From the NCBI GenBank assembly GCA_016929035.1, contig JAFGJP010000075.1:1-6910 (forward strand): a DNA stretch of 6,910 bases. The letters run 5' to 3'. Position numbers and translations under genes: made by a program. The notes under the pieces were generated by a model. That model did no database searches and was not told the DNA's origin. It saw nothing but the letters and a program-made list of their open reading frames with translations. Origin of the DNA: Candidatus Auribacterota bacterium. Lineage in GTDB: Bacteria; Auribacterota; JAFGBW01; JAFGJP01. Positions 1 to 5,789 of the stretch are shown here, one piece after another (within the stretch, counting starts at the first letter, position 1; each line of letters opens with the position of its first letter).

Positions 1-343
1 TATAAAAAGGATCTGTGCAGTCATGGTCTTTGAAGACAAAGTCCTGGACTTTAAATCCCTTGAGGTCACAGGCTTTCACACCGACGACACAAAAAGGCCT
101 GTCATCCGAATGAGGGATATCCGGCTCAAAACCAACGGCCACCCGTTCTCTCGCTTTGAAGAAAAAAGACTTCAGCGGTTCAAAAGTCCTGACTTCGCCG
201 ATAAGGACGTCCTCGCTCTCTCCTGCATACCTCCGGAAGAATCGCTGATTTCCTTTCTTCACAGGGGTAAAGACAGAAAAATCTTCTTCTAGACCTTCAA
301 GGAGCTTCCCCAGGTTTGTATTATTAATGTATAGCAGTTCCAT
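1..343 (-). CDS. 4Fe-4S hydrogenase/sulfhydrogenase beta-subunit-like protein (5' part only)
   Basis: The first 114 codons are in the window and the gene continues past the left edge. The clearest family signal is the stretch at residues 86-114, containing VGVKACDLKGFKVQDFVF and then DPFY. It matches the G-V-(R/K)-x-C-D-L ... D-x-V-F ... D-P-(F/Y)-Y pattern of the N-terminal half of the hydrogenase/sulfhydrogenase beta and anaerobic sulfite reductase A family. The early part (EDFSVFTPVKKG, residues 20-31; FEPLKSFFFKARE, 54-66) also fits. Those proteins carry two 4Fe-4S clusters in the C-terminal half and pass electrons between a flavin/NAD(P)H subunit and a catalytic subunit. The cluster cysteines would lie outside the window and cannot be checked. 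I chose the ATG at 343 because it gives the usual short lead-in. No strong Shine-Dalgarno precedes it, and the frame is open further upstream. A promoter and a Rex-like operator sit in front. The partner subunits are not visible. Confidence 0.72.
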   Translation of the reverse strand, partial: MELLYINNTNLGKLLEGLEEDFSVFTPVKKGNQRFFRRYAGESEDVLIGEVRTFEPLKSFFFKARERVAVGFEPDIPHSDDRPFCVVGVKACDLKGFKVQDFVFKDHDCTDPFY

Positions 344-380
344 TACATGGGCAAAAGTGTAATCAGTTAAATCTTCTAAA

Positions 381-398
381 TTGTGAAAAAAATCACAA
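381..398. promoter_or_regulatory. Rex-like (or CRP/FNR-family) operator palindrome
   Basis: The sequence TTGTGA, six A residues, TCACAA forms an 18-bp inverted repeat with perfect 6-bp arms. It matches 17 of 18 positions of the Rex operator form TTGTGAA-WWWW-TTCACAA. It equally fits the TGTGA-N6-TCACA pattern of CRP/FNR-family proteins. Rex is an NADH/NAD+-sensing repressor of fermentation and hydrogenase genes. The site begins about 7 nt downstream of the predicted transcription start near 405. This suits a repressor roadblock and not a classical activator site, so I favour Rex. Neither a rex nor a crp-like gene is in the window. Confidence 0.6.
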
Positions 399-411
399 AT
401 GTAGTTAAAAA

Positions 412-440
412 ATAATATAACACTTCACACGTCTTGTCAA
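412..440 (-). promoter_or_regulatory. Sigma-70 type promoter for the 4Fe-4S protein gene
   Basis: Reading the minus strand, a perfect -35 box TTGACA (440-435) is followed after 17 nt by TATTAT (417-412), one base from the -10 consensus. This is the best housekeeping promoter in the window. It would start transcription near 405, giving a leader of roughly 60 nt before the ATG at 343. It lies in the AT-rich gap after the lactate dehydrogenase gene, so the 4Fe-4S gene probably has its own transcription unit. No experimental support; the call rests on box identity, spacing and position. Confidence 0.7.
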
Positions 441-474
441 ATATTTTCTTGGATGGGAAAAAGAGAACAATTGT

Positions 475-492
475 CTGTGAAAAAAATTACAA
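475..492. promoter_or_regulatory. Possible weaker second operator copy
   Basis: CTGTGA, six A residues, TTACAA resembles the palindrome at 381-398, with the same A6 spacer and a match at 15 of 18 positions to the Rex form. It overlaps the lactate dehydrogenase stop codon (489-487) and lies upstream of the -35 box at 440. The centres of the two sites are 94 bp apart, close to nine helical turns. In AT-rich DNA such a partial match may be chance, so this is tentative. Confidence 0.25.
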
Positions 493-1443
493 TCCGCTGT
501 CTCTGATAACGGCCTTGATGGCTTCAGCCGAATGCCTGAGCTTGCTGATTTCTTCATCATCCAGCACGATATTCAAAACCTCGCGGATCCCAAGTTTATT
601 CACGACGCAGGGAAGGCTTAAATAGACATCATGTATGCCGTAATCTCCGTCGACAAAAGTCGATACAGGGAGAACAGCGTTCTCATCTTTGAGAATGGCC
701 TGAGTTATTCTGACAAGAGCCAGGCCGATGCCGTAGGATGTCTCTCCTTTTTTTTCAATGATTTTATAAGCCGAATCGCGTACGCTTTCAAAAATGCTGT
801 TCCGGGTAAGCTTTGGACTTTTACATCTGCCGCAGACAGGACAGTAATTATCAAAAAGGATGCCGCCTATCATGACACGGCTCCAGACAGGAAATTCGGT
901 ATCCCCGTGCTCTCCAAGAATATAAGCATGGATATTTCTTGCGTCGATACGGCAATGCTGTGATAAAAGGTAACGAAAACGTGCGCTGTCAAGAACACAT
1001 CCGGAACCGATGACCTGATGCCAGGACTTTCCGGATATCCTGCAGGTCGCATAAGAAAGGACGTCGACCGGATTGGTCACAACAAGAAAAATCGCATCCG
1101 CAGCATACTCCATAATACCCGGTATAATGGATCGAAAGACCTGGATGTTTTCTTTGATAAGATCGATCCGCGTCTGTCCGGGCTTTTGCTTGGCCCCTGC
1201 CGTTATAACGACAAGATCCGATCCGGCTAGATTACTGTTCTTCCCGACAGTGACTTCAACAGGAGAAATATACGGCATCCCGTGATTAAGGTCCATCACC
1301 TCGCCCTGAGCCTTTTCCTGGTTTTTATCCAGGATGACAATAGAGCGGGCCAGTCCCTTGATCATCAGGCTGTAGGCATACCGTATGCCGACAGCTCCTG
1401 CTCCTATGATAGAGACTTTTGGTTTTTTTCTTTCTTCAACCAT
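487..1443 (-). CDS. ldh: L-lactate dehydrogenase
   Basis: This cytoplasmic NAD-dependent enzyme interconverts pyruvate and L-lactate; 318 residues is full length for the family. The Rossmann fold opens with GAGAVG (14-19) and the adenosine-binding acidic residue is D39. The mobile loop AGAKQKPGQTR carries Q86 (Q102 in standard LDH numbering) and R92 (R109). Glutamine here marks lactate dehydrogenase; malate dehydrogenase has arginine. N124 in VTNP, the pair D152/R155 in LDSAR (D168/R171), catalytic H179 in LGEHGD (H195) and T235 (T246) are all present, so it should be active. An unusual CPVCGRC cluster lies at 201-207. The ATG at 1443 is supported by the family N terminus; the ribosome site before it is weak. 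The gene follows the glycosyltransferase after 53 nt with no terminator I can see, so the two may be co-transcribed. It may serve to reoxidise NADH during fermentation. Confidence 0.93.
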   Translation of the reverse strand: MVEERKKPKVSIIGAGAVGIRYAYSLMIKGLARSIVILDKNQEKAQGEVMDLNHGMPYISPVEVTVGKNSNLAGSDLVVITAGAKQKPGQTRIDLIKENIQVFRSIIPGIMEYAADAIFLVVTNPVDVLSYATCRISGKSWHQVIGSGCVLDSARFRYLLSQHCRIDARNIHAYILGEHGDTEFPVWSRVMIGGILFDNYCPVCGRCKSPKLTRNSIFESVRDSAYKIIEKKGETSYGIGLALVRITQAILKDENAVLPVSTFVDGDYGIHDVYLSLPCVVNKLGIREVLNIVLDDEEISKLRHSAEAIKAVIRDSGL

Positions 1444-1496
1444 ACCTGCTCTCTTATTTCCATAACATAATCCTATTATGAATTATTCCTTCGTTT

Positions 1497-2714
1497 TCAG
1501 GAAGTCTTAATCTTTGTAAGGATGTCTTTTACTGTGGCGGCAAAATCCTTGTTCAAACGGAGAATCACTTTTGAAACCTCTACAGCCTGAGGATACTTTT
1601 TCTTGCAAACAAGGATCTTCAGGTGATTGACAAGGGCTGGAACATAATCATGAAATCTTCCCAGGATCTTTGCGACAATGCTCTCTGCTTCCTCATATTT
1701 TCCCTGGCTGATGAGAGAAGATGAGAGGTTGCAGTTAAACTTCGGACTCTCAGGATTTATCCGGCAGGCGTTCCGAAAAAGCTCCTCACTTTTTTTTAAA
1801 TCATTTTCACGGACTTTGATAACTCCGAGAATGTTCCAGGCTTCGGGGTTAACGGCATTGTATTCAAGAGATTTTTTGATGGACTTCTCCGCTTCTTTGA
1901 TCTTTCCCTGCTCTAAAACAGCCATGGAAAGGTTAAGAAAAGCCGTATCGCTTGAGGGGCGGATATCTATGGCTTTTAAAAGCTCTTCTTCTGCCTCCTG
2001 GAACCGGCACAAGCGGTATAAATGCCGTCCCAGTGTAAAACGGGTCTTGAAAATCTCAGGGTGATTTTCTACATCTTTTTTCAGCTGCCTGAGATATTCT
2101 TCATCCTTTTCCTTTATCTTTTCCCTGCTTCTTGCCATCCCGTAATGATGAATCGGTATTTTGAGGTCGATCTTTGGTCTTTCAGCAATGCTGTATTCGA
2201 CCATATCATGAGCAGCTCCTGTATAGTGAACAGAGGGCTTGTTTTCAAAGATCCTGACAACGCTGACATCCATATATCCCCTGAACTCTTTCCCTTCCTC
2301 GTAATCAGTTCTGTTCACAATAAAGTTCTCATCGTCAGGGTCCAGAAGATAGCTTCTCTGACGGAAGATAAATCCGCCGACTCCCGGATGATTCTTAAGA
2401 GCAGAAGATATCAAAGGAAAATCCCTTGGCGAGATGACCTCATCAGCATCAAGGACAAGGATCCACTTCTTTGAGGCTTTTTTAAGGGCAAAGTTCCTGA
2501 CCTTCGCAAAATCGCTCTCCCATTCTTTGAAAAAGATCTTTGACGTGTATTTTTTAGCTATGGTGATAGACTTGTCTGCTGAGCCTGTGTCCAGGTAGAT
2601 AAACTCAGAGGCAAGAGGAGCAACGACAGGCAGGTGGCGGGCAAGGAATTCCTCTTCATTTTTTGCGATCATGCAAAGCGAGAGATCAAGAGGCAGACTG
2701 TCTTTTTTCATCAT
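1497..2714 (-). CDS. Family 2 glycosyltransferase with C-terminal TPR repeats
   Basis: The N-terminal half (about 10-200) is a GT-A fold of the GT2 group. It shows LSLCMIAKNEE (11-21), YLDTGSAD (40-47), the W-x3-DFAKVRNFAL segment (65-76) and the metal-binding VLDADE (87-92). From about 222 to 392 run roughly five 34-residue TPR repeats, each with the usual pattern (for example NLSMAVLEQGKIKEAE at 261-276 and NILGVIKVRENDLKKSE at 294-310). This architecture is common in cytoplasmic transferases that modify proteins or surface polysaccharide, with the TPRs holding the acceptor. Lying downstream of flagellin, flaG, fliD and fliS on the same strand, it is a reasonable candidate for flagellin O-glycosylation, but substrate and sugar cannot be read from sequence. 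There are tandem ATG codons at 2714 and 2711, with an AGGA only 0-3 nt before them, a weak site. No signal peptide or membrane segment is visible. Confidence 0.85.
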   Translation of the reverse strand: MMKKDSLPLDLSLCMIAKNEEEFLARHLPVVAPLASEFIYLDTGSADKSITIAKKYTSKIFFKEWESDFAKVRNFALKKASKKWILVLDADEVISPRDFPLISSALKNHPGVGGFIFRQRSYLLDPDDENFIVNRTDYEEGKEFRGYMDVSVVRIFENKPSVHYTGAAHDMVEYSIAERPKIDLKIPIHHYGMARSREKIKEKDEEYLRQLKKDVENHPEIFKTRFTLGRHLYRLCRFQEAEEELLKAIDIRPSSDTAFLNLSMAVLEQGKIKEAEKSIKKSLEYNAVNPEAWNILGVIKVRENDLKKSEELFRNACRINPESPKFNCNLSSSLISQGKYEEAESIVAKILGRFHDYVPALVNHLKILVCKKKYPQAVEVSKVILRLNKDFAATVKDILTKIKTS

Positions 2715-2836
2715 TCCTATTATTTCAGAAAAACCGTTTCCTGTTCAACGATAATCTGTGCAAGTAGTAGCTGGTGCTAAAAGTTTTCCTGCTATCCAAG
2801 TCTCTTGGGTATATCAAACGGTTAAAGATAGGCATG

Positions 2837-2867
2837 ATACAAGATTCAAGATACACGATATTCGATA
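2837..2867. repeat. Degenerate 7-bp tandem repeat
   Basis: Read on the plus strand, successive heptads are ATACAAG, ATTCAAG, ATACACG, ATATTCG and a trailing ATA. Each begins with AT and ends in AG or CG, so a 7-bp period holds for a little over four units. It lies in the gene-free gap, so no coding constraint explains it. Confidence 0.55.
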
Positions 2868-2932
2868 AAAGAAGGAATTCAATTAACCGAAAAGTAGACG
2901 TTCTAAGTTTTCTTGAAGAACTAGCGTGCAGG

Positions 2933-2958
2933 ACGGACCTAACGGACTAAACGGACTA
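2933..2958. repeat. Short 9-bp tandem repeat (AACGGACTA)
   Basis: Two exact copies of AACGGACTA at 2941-2949 and 2950-2958 are preceded by a related ACGGACCT (2933-2940) and followed by a partial AACT. A further related AACGGATTA sits at 2969-2977, running into the fliS stop codon. The array is immediately downstream of fliS. Confidence 0.65.
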
Positions 2959-2973
2959 AACTGTCATAACGGA

Positions 2974-3405
2974 TTACATTGAAAGGCTTATGTTTTCAAG
3001 AGCCCGTTTTTCCTTCTCCACAGGAGCCTTGTCCTTGATCTTATTCCAGGTTTCCCTGAGACCCTGCAGCATGCGGATCACATGCTGGATCTTGGCTTTG
3101 TTTTCCCTGCGGTTACAGATCGCGTCGGAAAGTTGTCTTGTCATATAATCATAAAGGGAAAACAGCTGACCTGAAATAGGCTTGATGTCAAGGTTAAGAG
3201 AAAGCTGAAGTTCTTTGATGACATTTTTGGCTTTATTCAGGTTTTCATCATACAGTGCCCTTTTATGGAGCTCGTAATTGACAAGAGCCTTTTTCAGGTA
3301 AAGGATGGCGCCGTCATACATGATAAGGATCAGCTCCATAGGCTTGGCTGTCTGGATTTTCATCCTTAAATAGCGGTCATCAACAGGAATTTTCGGTCTA
3401 TCCAT
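2974..3405 (-). CDS. fliS: Flagellin export chaperone FliS
   Basis: FliS binds the C-terminal tail of flagellin in the cytoplasm, keeps it unpolymerised and delivers it to the flagellar export gate. The 143-residue product has the family hallmarks: an early tyrosine (Y12), then TAKPMELILIMYDGAI (19-34), the NKAKNVIKELQLSLNLD stretch (56-72), LYDYM (84-88) and a final helix with LRETW (116-120). It is all-helical in character with no signal peptide. A good ribosome site, GGAGG, lies 4 nt before the ATG at 3405. The gene begins 14 nt after the fliD stop, the order expected for fliD-fliS operons. In systems with FliW and CsrA, FliS also helps set flagellin levels by drawing off free flagellin. 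This is relevant here because the flagellin leader carries CsrA-like sites. Confidence 0.92.
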   Translation of the reverse strand: MDRPKIPVDDRYLRMKIQTAKPMELILIMYDGAILYLKKALVNYELHKRALYDENLNKAKNVIKELQLSLNLDIKPISGQLFSLYDYMTRQLSDAICNRRENKAKIQHVIRMLQGLRETWNKIKDKAPVEKEKRALENISLSM

Positions 3406-3419
3406 AATCCCTCCTCATA

Positions 3420-5198
3420 TTATAAGAGATACTGTCCTGATATAAGCGATAAGCTGAACTGCAGCGAGCTATTGAGGCTCTGAATACGCTGCTCCATCAT
3501 CTGCAGCGCCTTATTGAGGGCTACAAACTGCTCTGTGAGATCGATGCGTTTCTTTTCGATCGCCTCCTCTTTTCTCCGGATGGAAATATCCATCTGCTCG
3601 ACACGGTCGTCAATCGTATCATTTTTCTTGTAAATAATTCCCAGACCGGCGCGCGTATAGTTGCGAAGATAGGAATACATGTCATTGGCCAGCCCGCCGT
3701 CATCATAAAGGCCGTCGCTGTCTGAATCATAGGCAAAAAGCTTCATGACCGACTCCCGGTCTGTCAGAAGGGCTTCATCAAGAGTATTGGTATCAAACGT
3801 GAGCCTGTTTCCTTCTGTTCCTGTGCCCATCTTGATGCCGATGCGGGATAAGTTGGTAAAATTGCCGTTATTGCTTATAGATGACTGGACCTTATTGATC
3901 AATGAATTATAAAGAAAGAAAAGAGTCGAATCTCCGGAAAGCTCGTTATCTCTTTTTTCTTCGATAAAAGTAAGGGTGTTGTTGAACTGGTCAACAAAGT
4001 TCGTGAGTTTGTCTTTCATGTAATCATCGTTATTGACCACATCCACTTTTGAACTGCCGAGGCCCACGATGTTGAACGTTGTCCCGAGGATGGTGAACTG
4101 GTTGCTTGTCGGATTAAGCTCAGAGCCGTTCACATGAACGGTGGCGGACGTTCCCTCGTAACGGGATCTCCCGCCTGTCCCATCCTGATCGCCGGTGGCG
4201 TCAAGAATATCAAGGTTATTTAAAAATTTGCTGGTCGAATCATTCCTGAGCTCAAGGTCTTCGCCCTCGACATCTGACGTGAGGACGACTTTATCAAGCG
4301 TTGCATCATAAAAAAGGCTCACATTGGCTGCTGAAGAGTTGATGCGACTCATGACTGTGAACAATGTATCCACCGAGGTATCTACAAAAAACGTGACATT
4401 ATTAATTGTAAAGTAGCCGGTAGTTATGGGATCAACACCACCACCAAGCTTGCCCTCGCCGATAAGGTCATCGAGCGTCCGGTAAATGTCTTTATCCACG
4501 CCATCTGTGAAATCTGCCCGGGTGCCTGATGTCACTTTCATGGCATTGAAAAAATTCGTGCTGTCACTTCCAAGCTCTATGTCATAGTTAACGCCGGCTG
4601 TCTTCTGCTCAAGGATAATCCGGTCATTATCCTCATCATAATAAGCCAGGACATTGGCTGAAGACGAGGTAATTTTCGAGAGAATAGTATTAATGGTATC
4701 ACTATTGATCACTTCAATCGTAATATCATTGATAATGAACTCTCCGGCCGTGATCTCGCCATTATCCAGGCCAAGACCGCTATTTATTGCCGCATTGGCA
4801 TTCACGCTGCCAGCAGCCTTAACATCGTTTCCTGTGATCTTCTCTTTGGTTCCGTCATCCAGATTAAGAACTGCATCAGACTGGACACGGGCCGCCTGGG
4901 CTACGCCTGATACGACAATATCATAATAGATCTCTGATGCGCCGACGGCTGACGAGGCCTTGATGACGCTGGTATCGCTGATATTGACTTTTCGTGATTC
5001 AAACGCAGCCTGTTTCCGCAGTGTATCTAAAGAAGCCTGGAGGGTTTCAAGGGTACTGTCTAGAAGGTCATAAATAATTTTCTGCTTTTCAAGACTGTCG
5101 CGCCTTTCGATGAGAGTGTCAAGCGGCTGTCGCTCAATAGCGATAAGCTGGTTGACTGTTTCCTCGATTTCGAAAAACGTTGTCGTCTCAAAAGCCAT
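3420..5198 (-). CDS. fliD: Flagellar filament cap protein FliD (HAP2)
   Basis: FliD forms the cap at the filament tip and folds incoming flagellin subunits. The product is 592 residues when started at the ATG at 5198, which has AAGGAG 4 nt upstream; a longer in-frame start would overlap flaG and lacks support. The N-terminal D0/D1 helices (about 9-65) include VNQLIAIERQPLDTLIERR and a coiled-coil heptad pattern. A FliD-type core follows at 88-110 (SEIYYDIVVSGVAQAARVQS). Two related hook-IN-like modules lie at about 147-222 and 257-331. The C-terminal domain (about 350-592) ends in the helical ADDRVEQMD-like segment (DDRVEQMDISIRRKEE, 530-545) and an EQ-rich tail helix (EQFVALNKALQMMEQRI). A D-x-D-x-D-G motif at 491-496 may bind calcium. 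The gene lies 13 nt after flaG and 14 nt before fliS. Confidence 0.93.
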   Translation of the reverse strand: MAFETTTFFEIEETVNQLIAIERQPLDTLIERRDSLEKQKIIYDLLDSTLETLQASLDTLRKQAAFESRKVNISDTSVIKASSAVGASEIYYDIVVSGVAQAARVQSDAVLNLDDGTKEKITGNDVKAAGSVNANAAINSGLGLDNGEITAGEFIINDITIEVINSDTINTILSKITSSSANVLAYYDEDNDRIILEQKTAGVNYDIELGSDSTNFFNAMKVTSGTRADFTDGVDKDIYRTLDDLIGEGKLGGGVDPITTGYFTINNVTFFVDTSVDTLFTVMSRINSSAANVSLFYDATLDKVVLTSDVEGEDLELRNDSTSKFLNNLDILDATGDQDGTGGRSRYEGTSATVHVNGSELNPTSNQFTILGTTFNIVGLGSSKVDVVNNDDYMKDKLTNFVDQFNNTLTFIEEKRDNELSGDSTLFFLYNSLINKVQSSISNNGNFTNLSRIGIKMGTGTEGNRLTFDTNTLDEALLTDRESVMKLFAYDSDSDGLYDDGGLANDMYSYLRNYTRAGLGIIYKKNDTIDDRVEQMDISIRRKEEAIEKKRIDLTEQFVALNKALQMMEQRIQSLNSSLQFSLSLISGQYLL

Positions 5199-5211
5199 AA
5201 AACTCCTTAAA

Positions 5212-5724
5212 CTACACAACCTGGTCAACAACCAGGCCTAAAAACATTGATGCATTGTAAAGGGATTGCAGCAGATCTTCCGGGGGAATCTTTCGAATCA
5301 CTTCCCCTGTCCTTTTGTCAACGACACTTACAACAATTTCCTTTTTAGTGACCTCAACCTGCGGATCTTTTTGTTCAGCAGGTTTTCCTGACTCTAAGCT
5401 CTCCTTCTCCACCTCTTCTATACGAAACTGGATGGAAGTAGATATAAAAGACAGCTCCTGGTTAATGGCTTCTGTGACTTCCTGGAGCTGACTTTTCGTC
5501 AGAGTCTCAAACGGTTTCACCTTAAGGAAACTGTCGACAGGCTGGCTGCCTTTTTCAATCGGGCCTGCTTTCGTCTTTTCCGTTATCCCGTCCTCGACAG
5601 AGGTTGCAGGGGAAGACACAGAAGCTTTCGGAACATCTGCAGTTCCTTTACGGCGCTGGTACCGAACCTGGCTTTCTACAGGATCAACACCTGCGTTCAC
5701 TTGGTCTGTATCTTCAACTGCCAT
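5212..5724 (-). CDS. flaG: FlaG family flagellar protein
   Basis: FlaG proteins sit between flagellin and fliD in many bacteria and affect filament length; their biochemical role is not settled. This one has 170 residues. The conserved domain spans about 78-170: LTKSQLQEVTEAINQELSF, then FRIEE (100-104), IVVSVVDKRTGEVIRKIPPE (130-149) and a hydrophobic C-terminal end LGLVVDQVV. Residues 1-75 are polar, low in hydrophobic content and probably disordered. Residues 105-128 form a charged lysine/glutamate insert between the two conserved strands that most family members lack or have much shorter. The ATG at 5724 has an AGGCGG-type ribosome site 5-6 nt upstream. It follows flagellin after 65 nt containing a strong hairpin, and precedes fliD by 13 nt. 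Confidence 0.88.
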   Translation of the reverse strand: MAVEDTDQVNAGVDPVESQVRYQRRKGTADVPKASVSSPATSVEDGITEKTKAGPIEKGSQPVDSFLKVKPFETLTKSQLQEVTEAINQELSFISTSIQFRIEEVEKESLESGKPAEQKDPQVEVTKKEIVVSVVDKRTGEVIRKIPPEDLLQSLYNASMFLGLVVDQVV

Positions 5725-5743
5725 AATAACCGCCTTTTACCTG

Positions 5744-5773
5744 TTCGCAGCAGGGCTTATGCCCTGCTGCGAA
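5744..5773 (-). terminator. Strong flagellin-flaG intergenic hairpin, no T tract
   Basis: A perfect 13-bp inverted repeat (TTCGCAGCAGGGC and its complement) encloses a 4-nt loop (ATAA on the transcribed sense). It begins 17 nt after the flagellin stop. The RNA would fold very stably, but the next bases (CAGGTAAAAGG) contain no U run. A canonical intrinsic terminator is therefore unlikely. It more likely protects the flagellin mRNA 3' end or partly attenuates transcription, keeping flagellin much more abundant than FlaG, FliD and FliS. The element type is inferred. Confidence 0.55.
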
Positions 5774-5789
5774 TCAGCGTTAAATTAGA

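Larger units (their letters stand above)
2715..2973. other. Non-coding gap between fliS and the glycosyltransferase gene
   Basis: This 259-bp gap contains no convincing gene in any frame. It holds two blocks of short degenerate tandem repeats (2837-2867 and 2933-2958) and a small hairpin with CCAAG/CTTGG arms at 2796-2808. I see no GC-rich hairpin followed by a T run, so no intrinsic terminator for the flagellar operon, and no good sigma-70, sigma-28 or sigma-54 promoter for the glycosyltransferase. Whether the downstream genes belong to the flagellar transcript is therefore unresolved. Confidence 0.6.

Noticed and set aside
198..205. Plus-strand GCCGATAA, identical to a sigma-28 -10 box
   Set aside because: It lies inside the 4Fe-4S coding region, antisense, with no TAAA about 15 nt upstream and no plus-strand gene ahead.
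23..292. Plus-strand 89-codon frame at the left edge
   Set aside because: The opposite strand encodes a protein with clear hydrogenase-beta family motifs in its own frame, so this is a shadow.
487..1443. Malate dehydrogenase as an alternative call
   Set aside because: The substrate-specificity position carries glutamine (Q86), as in lactate dehydrogenase, where malate dehydrogenase has arginine.
1678..2474. Long plus-strand frames of 128 and 150 codons
   Set aside because: Both lie antisense to the glycosyltransferase-TPR gene, have no ribosome site or domain, and disagree with its clear motifs.
2796..2808. CCAAG-TCT-CTTGG hairpin as a riboswitch or terminator
   Set aside because: A five-pair stem with no T run and no resemblance to a known riboswitch core such as the c-di-GMP classes.
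2909..2922. TTCTTGAAGAA palindrome as a terminator after fliS
   Set aside because: The arms are 5 bp around a single base, too tight to fold, and no T run follows.
4457..4464. Second plus-strand GCCGATAA inside fliD
   Set aside because: Antisense within coding sequence, without a -35 element at the required spacing or a downstream gene.
5199..5231. Upstream in-frame start for fliD at 5231
   Set aside because: It would overlap the end of flaG, has no good ribosome site, and adds 11 residues foreign to the family. The ATG at 5198 has AAGGAG upstream and a normal FliD N terminus.
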